Below are positions 1 to 6,442 of a stretch of DNA of 12,165 nt, in pieces. A program made the position numbers and the translations under genes. Within the stretch, counting starts at the first letter, position 1. Each line of letters starts with the position of its first letter. The stretch is from positions 1-12,165 of the forward strand of contig CAYZMS010000056.1 in assembly GCA_964479625.1 (NCBI GenBank). The letters are read 5' to 3'. The notes under the pieces are model-generated. The model was not told the origin of the DNA, ran no database searches, and worked only from the letters and a program-made list of their open reading frames with translations. Source of the stretch: CAYZMS01 sp964479625. Its GTDB lineage: Bacteria; Bacteroidota; Bacteroidia; Chitinophagales; Saprospiraceae.

Positions 1-232
1 TGGAAGACAAGAAATTCCATTTTAAAGCCTTCAAGGAGGAGGCGATGGAGAAGCTGAAGGCCGGCAAAGGGCTTTCAGGGTCAGAGGGAGCCTTTAAGCC
101 AAGCCTCTGATCAAAATGTTTCTGGAAGAAGCCCTAGAAGGTGAGATAGAGGAGCATTTAGCAGAAAAAGGCAATCGGAAAAACGGCAAGAGCAAAAACG
201 CAGATCGAGCCTTGGTATTCTTTTGCCTATAA
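1..232 (+). pseudogene. IS256-family transposase N-terminal remnant (frameshifted, truncated)
   Basis: This is the decayed start of a mutator/IS256-type transposase, the DDE enzyme that would move an insertion sequence. The first frame, probably starting at an ATG whose A lies just outside the window, reads MEDKKFHFKAFKEEAMEKLK and continues to a TGA at 108-110. The homology carries on in another frame from about 104, reading PLIKMFLEEALEGEIEEHLA followed by an NRKNGKSKN stretch, and stops at 230-232. The series KEFKE..., then LLEAALEGEL-EHL, then NRRNG is typical of IS256-family N-termini. Everything after about residue 75 is missing, including the DDE catalytic domain. The final residues before the stop (after KSKN) no longer look like transposase, so the homologous part probably ends near 200. 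No terminal inverted repeat was identified. It cannot be functional. Confidence 0.75.
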
Positions 233-273
233 TTTATATTATGTTAAATAGATGTTTGGGGAATAGAATTTCC

Positions 274-951
274 CTACTTTACTGCCTGCACTACTCCCCA
301 TGGTCCCTCCTGCCAGACAATAGTGGCATGAGTGAAACCAACTGCGCGTAACCAGCTTAGCTGATCGGAATAGGCATCCGGATAATCGTAAGTACGGTAG
401 TGATCCATGATCCAGTTCCATTCCTCGTCTGTAGTGGCATGGGCTCGCGCAAAGGCCTCCCAGTCTTTCAACACCTGATCGTGAAATGGTTGATCCCGCT
501 TATTGACAAACAGATCGGAAATGGTAAGAACGCCCCCTGCCCTCAGCCACCTGAAAATATTGTTGAAAATGTCTTGTTTTTCTGTAGACTTAAGATGATG
601 TAGCGATAAGCCTGCAAAGACCAGATCAAGGCTTTCAGGTTCTATCACCAGGGTCTGAAAATAGGTCTGAATGTATTCTATGCCAGGGTATTCGGAAAAC
701 CGGTGCCTGCCCTCCCCTATCATCTCTGCAGAGGCATCCACCAGGGTGTAACAGGCATTTGGAAAACGCTGAAGGGCTATGGCAGTAGCATTTCCATTCC
801 CACAGCCTAGGTCCATGACGTCCATTGGTTGAAACCCCACTGGCAGGTAGCTGATTAAACCGCTAATTAATTGTTGGTAATGCGGTACCCACCGACTTAT
901 CTTCCCGGTATACCCAGGTTGAAGTTGGTCAAATTCTAGTGCAATAGACAT
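274..951 (-). CDS. Class I SAM-dependent methyltransferase
   Basis: A 225-residue cytoplasmic methyltransferase with a Rossmann fold. The SAM-binding motif I is DLGCGNGNA (D47 to A55). Motif II follows as LVDAS, with D72 expected to contact the SAM ribose. A post-I segment LDLVFAGLSLHHL lies near residues 107-119, and LRAGGVLTISDLF matches the usual motif III region. The length fits a minimal stand-alone enzyme without an extra substrate domain, so the methyl acceptor cannot be read from sequence. The ATG at 951 gives an N-terminus (MSIALEFDQL) that runs directly into the fold. The GNAT gene upstream ends 26 bp before this start and lies on the same strand, so the two probably share a transcript. 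Some related proteins are annotated as trans-aconitate-methyltransferase-like or UbiE-like, but nothing here decides between them. Confidence 0.85.
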   Translation of the reverse strand: MSIALEFDQLQPGYTGKISRWVPHYQQLISGLISYLPVGFQPMDVMDLGCGNGNATAIALQRFPNACYTLVDASAEMIGEGRHRFSEYPGIEYIQTYFQTLVIEPESLDLVFAGLSLHHLKSTEKQDIFNNIFRWLRAGGVLTISDLFVNKRDQPFHDQVLKDWEAFARAHATTDEEWNWIMDHYRTYDYPDAYSDQLSWLRAVGFTHATIVWQEGPWGVVQAVK

Positions 952-977
952 GTAGTAGCCATTAGTTGGCTACCAAT

Positions 978-1541
978 CTAAAAAATATTGCCCATAAAAT
1001 CTATAGGAGCATCTCGCCAGGATAAGCCGGATACGGGTTTAACCAATAAAGAACCTTGCAAACGACGGAAACCCAGGCCCAGGGATTGGCCTTGATGCAG
1101 CATCAACCATTTTACGTAATTGTCGACCGCTTTAAAACCGCGTTGCTCATACCAACCGGAATCACGGGCGATCAGCATGATAAAATCTACTCCGGCCCCA
1201 TCAGCCATTCTTTCGAGAAATTGCAGCATCTGGCTGCCCACCTGTTGACGGCGGCGGCCCATAGCTACACAAAAGTCGCTGACGCCCATAACTTTAATGG
1301 CCTTTCCCCCATTGTTCATCAATCGGTAGTCTACCCCCATATGGGCGATCAATTGCTCAGGGCGACGGCCCAATACTCGAAAAGAAGGTAATTGATGCAG
1401 GCAGGTCTTCCCAACTGGGTAACCATTAAAGCATTCTCCCAACAAGTCGGCAATTTCTTGTTGGATCTCGGATTTAAGTTGCCACTCCGGAACAACTTGC
1501 ACGCTTAGTTCAACAGATTGTAAAGGTGTGTTGGTTGTCAA
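978..1541 (-). CDS. GNAT-family N-acetyltransferase
   Basis: A protein of about 187 residues with the GNAT (Gcn5-related) acyl-CoA-binding core. The central strand VMGVSDFCVAMGRRRQQVGSQ (residues 84-104) carries a pyrophosphate-loop-like QQVGSQ (99-104). The canonical pattern is Q/R-x-x-G-x-G/A, so the last position is Gln instead of Gly/Ala. The motif B region FIMLIARDSGWYEQRGFKAV (120-139) is clear. An RPEQLIAHMGVDYRL segment (60-74) forms the preceding beta hairpin. The acceptor substrate is not predictable. The start is uncertain: no ATG lies before residue 68, which would cut off most of the fold. TTG at 1541 is the best upstream candidate, GTG at residue 14 is an alternative, and no strong Shine-Dalgarno is visible. 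It lies 26 bp ahead of the methyltransferase gene and is probably co-transcribed with it. Confidence 0.8.
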   Translation of the reverse strand: MTTNTPLQSVELSVQVVPEWQLKSEIQQEIADLLGECFNGYPVGKTCLHQLPSFRVLGRRPEQLIAHMGVDYRLMNNGGKAIKVMGVSDFCVAMGRRRQQVGSQMLQFLERMADGAGVDFIMLIARDSGWYEQRGFKAVDNYVKWLMLHQGQSLGLGFRRLQGSLLVKPVSGLSWRDAPIDFMGNIF

Positions 1542-1581
1542 TGTTCAGGGATTGTAATTGTTAAATCATTTGGATGAAAAC

Positions 1582-1603
1582 AAATAAAGTCTTGTCTTTA
1601 TTT
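1582..1603. repeat. AT-rich inverted repeat between cdaA and the GNAT gene
   Basis: Perfect 8-bp arms AAATAAAG and CTTTATTT flank the 6-base loop TCTTGT. The element sits 24 bp beyond the cdaA stop on the minus strand and 41 bp before the GNAT start. It could end cdaA transcription weakly or act as an operator for the GNAT gene. Each arm has only one G or C, so the hairpin is weak, and no T-run follows it on the minus strand. Confidence 0.35.
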
Positions 1604-1626
1604 CAAGCTTTACTGTTAATTAAACC

Positions 1627-2448
1627 CTAAATGTGCTGTCTTAGTTCCGACGAAAGCTGATCTTCATCCAAATGACGATGTAATTTACCCTTAAAAGCAT
1701 AAGAAAGAATACCTGTTTCTTCGCTAACTATGAAGGCAGCAACCTCATAACGCTCCGAAATCCCGACTGCTGCCCGATGCCGAAGCCCGGCACTCTTGGG
1801 TAGATCAGGGTTTTCAGAAACTGGTAAAATACAACCTGCAGCAAGAATTTTATTGTGTCCGATCAATACAGCCCCATCGTGTAATGGGGACGACTTATGA
1901 AATATACTTTCTATTAGTCCTTCGGAGATGTCCGCATCCAGACGGGTGCCGGAGGAGACAATTCCCTCCAGTGCAACATCTCGGGTTAGTACGATCAGCG
2001 CTCCGATCTTTTTTCGGCTCATCCTCAACATGGACGAGCGGATAGCGCGTATCTGCCGATCTGCATCCTCGCTGGGTTCGAAATCCCGATCCAGCAAACG
2101 ATGCAGGAAGTTGGAGCGTTGCCGCAAGGTGGAGTCTCCTAAAAACAAAAGGAATCTGCGGATTTCCTGCTGGAATATAATCACAATGATGATAATTCCC
2201 ACGCTAACGAACTGATTCAACACCCCTGCCAAAAGGTCCATATCCAATTGATTGACTAACCACCAAACGGCATACAAGGTCAGGACCCCAATGAATATGT
2301 TGAAGGCAATACTCCCACGGAGCAAGCGGTAGATCTGGTACATCAGAAACCCGACAATGACGATATCCAGAATATCCCAAATCCGAACCGGCAAAAAACC
2401 GATCTGGAAAAGCAGCAGCATATCGTATAGTAACACTTCGATGAGCAT
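1627..2448 (-). CDS. cdaA: Diadenylate cyclase CdaA (c-di-AMP synthase)
   Basis: A membrane-anchored DAC-domain protein of 273 residues that condenses two ATP into the second messenger cyclic di-AMP. The N-terminal ~95 residues are hydrophobic, with about three transmembrane helices (roughly 26-45, 50-70, 77-95), as in CdaA-type enzymes. The cytosolic DAC domain follows. Its two signature motifs are intact: DGA at 191-193 (in LHDGAVLIG) and RHR at 223-225 (in GLRHRAAVGIS). Length and layout match CdaA rather than DisA or CdaS. The ATG at 2448 lies 6 bp after the stop of the prolyl-oligopeptidase-like gene, with GGAAAT just before it, so the two are very likely one transcript. An internal ATG at residue 10 is an alternative start. 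No adjacent CdaR gene or phosphodiesterase gene is present, although a YbbR-domain protein lies at 9195-10202. Confidence 0.95.
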   Translation of the reverse strand: MLIEVLLYDMLLLFQIGFLPVRIWDILDIVIVGFLMYQIYRLLRGSIAFNIFIGVLTLYAVWWLVNQLDMDLLAGVLNQFVSVGIIIIVIIFQQEIRRFLLFLGDSTLRQRSNFLHRLLDRDFEPSEDADRQIRAIRSSMLRMSRKKIGALIVLTRDVALEGIVSSGTRLDADISEGLIESIFHKSSPLHDGAVLIGHNKILAAGCILPVSENPDLPKSAGLRHRAAVGISERYEVAAFIVSEETGILSYAFKGKLHRHLDEDQLSSELRQHI

Positions 2449-2454
2449 TATTTC

Positions 2455-4590
2455 CTATTGATGAAGCCGAGGTTCCCGTATTGCAAAGAAATAAAAACTA
2501 AGGGTATTGGCAGCATTTTCTACCTGCTCCACACGAGATAAATATTGCCCGTTTCCACTATGCGCGGGACTGGATAATAATATTGGTGACCCTTCCGACA
2601 ATTGTGCCTGCTGCAGGGCGGCAGTCCATTTCCAACTGTGCACTGTGCTGACGCGGTCATTATTCAAGGAGTGGGTGATCCAAATCGGCGGATAGGACGC
2701 TGCCCGGGTTTGGTGATAAGGGCTGTAAGAAAGCATATCCGAAAGCGACTGCTCTTCCCCGGGTAATCCCATTTCCGGGATCCAGCGCGGGCCTTGCCGG
2801 AAGACGGGATAGCGTATCCAATCGGTCAACGGGCCCTCTACCATGCCCGCAACAAATAGGTCAGGTGCTTTAACCAGGGCTGAAGCTGCCAAACTTCCCC
2901 CCTGTCCCCTACCCCATATTCCGAGGCGATCCGCTCTGCAGTGTCTGTTTTCCAACAGGTATGCGGCGGCGGCAAGCACATCCTCTACTGCCTTTTTCTT
3001 CCCCGCCTTTTGCCCTGCCGAATGCCAGCGCTCTCCATAGGTTCCTCCTCCTCTTATGTGTGGAATAGCCACCACCCCCGCCCGTTCCAAGATTACGGGG
3101 ACCAGGCTGATGCCGTCTGGCAGGTATTCCGGGTACTGGGTTTGTCCTTCTCCTTCGGGGATCATTAAAAGGGTTGGGTGATCCTCCGTAAGGCGAAAAT
3201 CAGATCGTTTGATTAAATGCATGGGCACTTCTTGCCCATCTTCGCTTCGATAGTAAACGACTTGAACATCCAGCGGGATTTTCCTAAGGAACCGTTTGGG
3301 TTCCCACCATTTCTGTAGACGGCCCTCTCCCCAACTCATCCGGTACAGGGTACCCGGTTCATTGAAACTGCCTAGCAGAAGACTAAAGCTTTGATCATTT
3401 AGAGGTGCCCAGTCCAAAACGGATGTATATTTGGGGAGGTCTGGTTGAACGATGCTTCGTCCCCTGCTGTCAAAAAGCTCCAGAAGCTGTTGCAGGTCCT
3501 GTTGAAACAGGACAACTACTCCATCTTGCAGGACCAGGGCATCTTCCAGCACCTTTTCAGATTGGGCCACCAGTTCTCTCCAGTAAGGGCGGCCGGGCCG
3601 ATCGGGGTCGAGACTAATGAGCCGGCCATTTGGGGCTCCCTCCGTAGTGCGGATTATCAATCGTCCATCGAGGGCACCAAGCAGTTCAAAAACACCGGCC
3701 TGGGTTTCTATCAGCGGTTCGAAATAGCTTTCCGGGCGGTTAAGGGGCCTGGCCAGCAGTTGGTGACCGCCGCCAGGCAGCTTTCCGGATATCAGCACGA
3801 GGTTGAGTTCGGCAAGCGCGTCTACCTGGTATCGAATACCGGGTTTTGCAGGATCGAAAAAGATCCGTTGGTCCTCGTCCTGATGGGTTCCTAGGCGGTG
3901 GAAATAAACCTGGTGGAAAGGGGGTGCATTTTTTTCTTTCGAGCTGGGCTCAGGCCGTCTGCAATAAAAAAAACCGTCGTCCCACCAGCTAATTCGCTTA
4001 GTCTGCACCCAATTCAGAGTTTCCTTGAGGATGTTTCCCGAGTTGAGGTCAACTATAAAAATGGTTTGCCAGTCTGTCCCTTCATTAGAGGTAGTAAGTG
4101 CTACAAAGCGCTGGTCTGGTGCGGGGTATATTCCAGTCTGGCATTTTTGTCCCCCTCCTGGTAAAGCCGGGTCAAATAAAACGGTTTTGCTATCTCCTAT
4201 GCTGGAAAAACGAACAAGTCGATCCTGTTGATCCCTGCCGCTATTATGCCAGGCCAGGTAAAAATCCCTTACCTCAATGGGCGGAGAGATTCGCTCCACC
4301 ATCAGGGCGTCCTCAACACGTACGGCCAAAGAATCCCAAATGGGTAGGTTTTTTATAAAGGTGTTACTTAATTCCTGCTGCGCAGCTAACCAGTTCCTGC
4401 TCCGTTTTTGTGTTTCTTTTTCCAGCCAGTGGAAGGGATCTTCCAGTTGCCTGCCGGCTACCGGGAAGACAAAAGTACTGTCGTAAACCGCATCCGGGTA
4501 CGTTTCTTTGAATCGGTAAGGGTCGGAGCCCTGACAAGCGAAAAAAGTACCCGCTATCACTAAGAAAAGCAAGTTATTGAACCTATTCAT
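2455..4590 (-). CDS. Prolyl-oligopeptidase-like (S9A) lipoprotein, catalytic triad degenerate
   Basis: A 711-residue homologue of prolyl oligopeptidase, a two-domain enzyme with a beta-propeller gating an alpha/beta-hydrolase. The chosen ATG at 4590 begins MNRFNNLLFLVIAGTFFAC, a lipoprotein signal with the cysteine at residue 20; an in-frame upstream extension to 4647 would bury it. Family signatures are present: an N-terminal DPFHWLE segment, IPHIRGGGTYGERWHSAG (about 509-526), and the DRV(x)3HS element near residue 645. The nucleophile-elbow motif G-x-S-x-G-G reads GRGQGG (560-565), so the serine is Gly562. The triad aspartate, first D of DDRV in prolyl oligopeptidase, is Asn644. The histidine is kept as His677 in PAHSGNG. 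The frame is otherwise intact over more than 700 codons. I infer a non-catalytic envelope pseudoenzyme. It precedes cdaA by 6 bp. Confidence 0.88.
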   Translation of the reverse strand: MNRFNNLLFLVIAGTFFACQGSDPYRFKETYPDAVYDSTFVFPVAGRQLEDPFHWLEKETQKRSRNWLAAQQELSNTFIKNLPIWDSLAVRVEDALMVERISPPIEVRDFYLAWHNSGRDQQDRLVRFSSIGDSKTVLFDPALPGGGQKCQTGIYPAPDQRFVALTTSNEGTDWQTIFIVDLNSGNILKETLNWVQTKRISWWDDGFFYCRRPEPSSKEKNAPPFHQVYFHRLGTHQDEDQRIFFDPAKPGIRYQVDALAELNLVLISGKLPGGGHQLLARPLNRPESYFEPLIETQAGVFELLGALDGRLIIRTTEGAPNGRLISLDPDRPGRPYWRELVAQSEKVLEDALVLQDGVVVLFQQDLQQLLELFDSRGRSIVQPDLPKYTSVLDWAPLNDQSFSLLLGSFNEPGTLYRMSWGEGRLQKWWEPKRFLRKIPLDVQVVYYRSEDGQEVPMHLIKRSDFRLTEDHPTLLMIPEGEGQTQYPEYLPDGISLVPVILERAGVVAIPHIRGGGTYGERWHSAGQKAGKKKAVEDVLAAAAYLLENRHCRADRLGIWGRGQGGSLAASALVKAPDLFVAGMVEGPLTDWIRYPVFRQGPRWIPEMGLPGEEQSLSDMLSYSPYHQTRAASYPPIWITHSLNNDRVSTVHSWKWTAALQQAQLSEGSPILLSSPAHSGNGQYLSRVEQVENAANTLSFYFFAIREPRLHQ

Positions 4591-4599
4591 GCCCTGGAG

Positions 4600-4627
4600 T
4601 TGGATTGATTTAAAATAGTTATCTTTG
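4600..4627 (+). promoter_or_regulatory. Bacteroidota-type promoter (TTG-N17-TATCTTTG)
   Basis: A perfect TAnnTTTG -7 element, TATCTTTG, occupies 4620-4627. A TTG at 4600-4602 lies 17 bp upstream, in the range expected for the -33 element of Bacteroidota primary sigma promoters. It lies in the divergent gap between the peptidase-like lipoprotein and the secreted coiled-coil gene and points toward the latter. Initiation a few bases downstream would give a 5' leader of about 110 nt. Confidence 0.6.
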
Positions 4628-4691
4628 CGGAGGAACCAAAACCTCATTCTTTTTCGTATAATACATTGAAGGAAAATTTAAATAGGCGTGA

Positions 4692-4707
4692 AGACTTAAA
4701 AAAGTCT
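4692..4707. repeat. Short inverted repeat in the leader of the coiled-coil gene
   Basis: Perfect 6-bp arms AGACTT and AAGTCT are separated by AAAA. The repeat lies 36 bp before the ATG at 4744, inside the predicted 5' leader. It could be an operator half-site pair or a small hairpin, but arms this short occur by chance fairly often. Confidence 0.25.
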
Positions 4708-4743
4708 AACGCATCCCAAAAACTAATCGATTACAGGTGTAAC

Positions 4744-5889
4744 ATGCAAACTACAAAAAAATTGTGGCTTTGCTTTGGGCTGGTTATTTCCAGTCTCTGG
4801 CTTTCTGCCCAAACCATTCGAGAGAACGAGCACGGTGAAAAGATCATCGTAGCCACAGATGGCCGCTGGCGTTATTTTACAGACCCGGCAGGTCAATGGC
4901 GTGATGAATCTACTTACCCCGTTTTTGAAAGTATTATCGAGCCTCTTTACAATCCGGTCAATTTGACGGAAGAAGATGCGCGTAGGATCGCGAACCGGAA
5001 GGTGCAAATGGCGGAGAAGGCAACCCTTATCGCCCAGGAACGGGCTGAGGAAGCCCGGCTTCAGCGCATCCGCATCCAGGAAGAATATTCGAAATTGATA
5101 AATGAGGGAATGAGTGCCGAAAAAGCACGGGTTTACAACCTTCGGCTTAAAGCAGCCCGACAAACAGAGGCTCAGGCACAAGAGGATGCCAGGCTTGCAG
5201 GAATTGAACTGCAACGAGCTACTGAACTCAGCAAAAAAGGTGACCTGGTTAATGCGGTTATACGGCCTTCACAGAACAGAGCTGCTTCGACCAGCCTCCC
5301 TCCTACGGAAGATCTGGCCGTTAACTTTCTTTCAGCTTTTAGTTCAGCGGCCACCTACTTTGACTTGCCCGTACCACCAACAACCAGGGAAAAATCCTGT
5401 ACTTATACCTACGACGGGATGGACGACAGAACCGGCCGCTGGCGCAGGGAGCTGGAAAAAAGAACCTTGTTTACCCATACGGATGACCGGCTTCGAATGT
5501 TTATGAAGGACGAAGAGTACATGCGGTGTGAAGGATATTTAACGGCTATTGACGGCGGGTACAGGATCCTTACCCTCGAGTTCACTTTCGCCTACCCCAA
5601 TGCCAGAGAAGCCTACGGCATTATAGAAAAGGGCAGTATCCTGACCATTAATCTGTTAAACGGAGATTTTATCAATCTGCAGTCCGGAACTCTTGTACAG
5701 GGAAGCTATGATACGGTCAGGGACCTGCTGATCTACAGGGTGCAGTACCCCATTGATCACGGGCAGGTCAGTTTTCTAAAGAACAGTGAGGTGGAAAGTA
5801 TCCGGGTGTTCTGGTCCAGTGGTTTCGAAGAATATCAGGTTTACGAACTGGATTTTTTCATTGACCAGTTTGCCTGTCTGGATAAATAG
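4744..5889 (+). CDS. Secreted coiled-coil protein of unknown function
   Basis: I do not recognise this 381-residue protein. The ATG at 4744 gives a clean Sec signal peptide, MQTTKKLWLCFGLVISSLWLSAQ, with likely cleavage before Q23. An upstream TTG at 4666 would put about 26 polar residues in front of it and is unlikely. After the signal come GEKIIVATDGRWRYF (31-45), then a highly charged Ala/Glu/Arg-rich helical stretch (about 74-175) that looks like a coiled coil. A short Ser/Pro-containing linker follows, then a C-terminal beta-rich domain (about 195-381) with three cysteines at 219, 262 and 378. No enzymatic motif or lipobox is visible, and no standard type IX secretion C-terminal tail was recognised. 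The protein is expected in the periplasm or outside the cell. It has its own candidate promoter and converges on aroK, with 7 bp between the stops. Confidence 0.82.
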   Translation: MQTTKKLWLCFGLVISSLWLSAQTIRENEHGEKIIVATDGRWRYFTDPAGQWRDESTYPVFESIIEPLYNPVNLTEEDARRIANRKVQMAEKATLIAQERAEEARLQRIRIQEEYSKLINEGMSAEKARVYNLRLKAARQTEAQAQEDARLAGIELQRATELSKKGDLVNAVIRPSQNRAASTSLPPTEDLAVNFLSAFSSAATYFDLPVPPTTREKSCTYTYDGMDDRTGRWRRELEKRTLFTHTDDRLRMFMKDEEYMRCEGYLTAIDGGYRILTLEFTFAYPNAREAYGIIEKGSILTINLLNGDFINLQSGTLVQGSYDTVRDLLIYRVQYPIDHGQVSFLKNSEVESIRVFWSSGFEEYQVYELDFFIDQFACLDK

Positions 5890-5896
5890 GCAATGC

Positions 5897-6418
5897 TTAT
5901 AAAACAACTTCCTGAATCAATTCCTTTAGTTCTTTTAATGCCCTTTCCTCCTTTTCGATAGAAAGGGTAAAATTAGCCTGTTCATAGAAAGGGCGACGTT
6001 GTTCGAGTTGTCGACTTATTTTTGCTTCCAGTTCCTCATCAGTAAACTGGTTCAATAATGGCCGGTTTTTCCTTTGCCCTTTCAAGCGTTCGAGCAAAAT
6101 GGCGGGATGAGTATCCAGAAAAATACTTCTACCATGTCGCCTGATCCAATCCATATTCTCGAAAAAACAGGGTGTTCCTCCCCCCAGCGCGATGATAGCA
6201 CTGCTCTCCTGTCCCGTTGTTCGAAGAGCAAAGGCTTCCAGATGCCGGAAGGCCTGCTCTTCATACCTGGGGAATAGCTCCGGTATGCTCATTCCTGCAA
6301 TGGTCTCAATGCGTTCATCCAGGTCCAGGAACGGACGGTGCAGCACCTTCGCCAGGGAACTCCCCATATGAGATTTTCCACAGCCCATAAAACCCATTAA
6401 ATATATCGGTCTTTTCAT
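5897..6418 (-). CDS. aroK: Shikimate kinase
   Basis: A 173-residue cytoplasmic P-loop kinase that phosphorylates the 3-hydroxyl of shikimate with ATP, the fifth step of the shikimate pathway to chorismate. The Walker A loop GFMGCGKS is at 9-16. The shikimate-binding residues fall at the usual numbering: D34 in DLDERIE, R58 in AFRHLE, and GGG at 79-81. The lid arginine is R119 in KNRPLL, and a conserved arginine lies in RRPFYEQA (141-148). Length and motif order are standard, with no sign of fusion to another pathway enzyme. The ATG at 6418 lies 24 bp after the GH15 stop on the same strand, so it is probably translated from the same transcript. No aro gene is next to it here. The gene converges on the coiled-coil gene with almost no space for a terminator. 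Confidence 0.95.
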   Translation of the reverse strand: MKRPIYLMGFMGCGKSHMGSSLAKVLHRPFLDLDERIETIAGMSIPELFPRYEEQAFRHLEAFALRTTGQESSAIIALGGGTPCFFENMDWIRRHGRSIFLDTHPAILLERLKGQRKNRPLLNQFTDEELEAKISRQLEQRRPFYEQANFTLSIEKEERALKELKELIQEVVL

Positions 6419-6442
6419 TGCAGAATTTATTGGTAGTCCGGA

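Noticed and set aside
100..112. Programmed ribosomal frameshift in the transposase remnant
   Set aside because: IS256-family transposases are normally made from a single frame. No slippery heptamer is visible, and the gene is also truncated, so decay explains it better.
233..273. Possible terminator around GGGGAA...TTTCCC downstream of the methyltransferase gene
   Set aside because: The stem is only 5-6 bp and no T-run follows on the minus strand, so it was not called.
3445..3894. 149-codon plus-strand frame, with several neighbours between 2507 and 4486
   Set aside because: All are antisense to the intact 711-codon prolyl-oligopeptidase-like gene and have no motifs or ribosome-binding sites of their own.
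4723..5214. 163-codon minus-strand frame opposite the coiled-coil gene
   Set aside because: The plus-strand frame has a signal peptide and a candidate promoter. The minus frame is rich in Cys, Phe and Pro without any pattern and looks like an antisense shadow.
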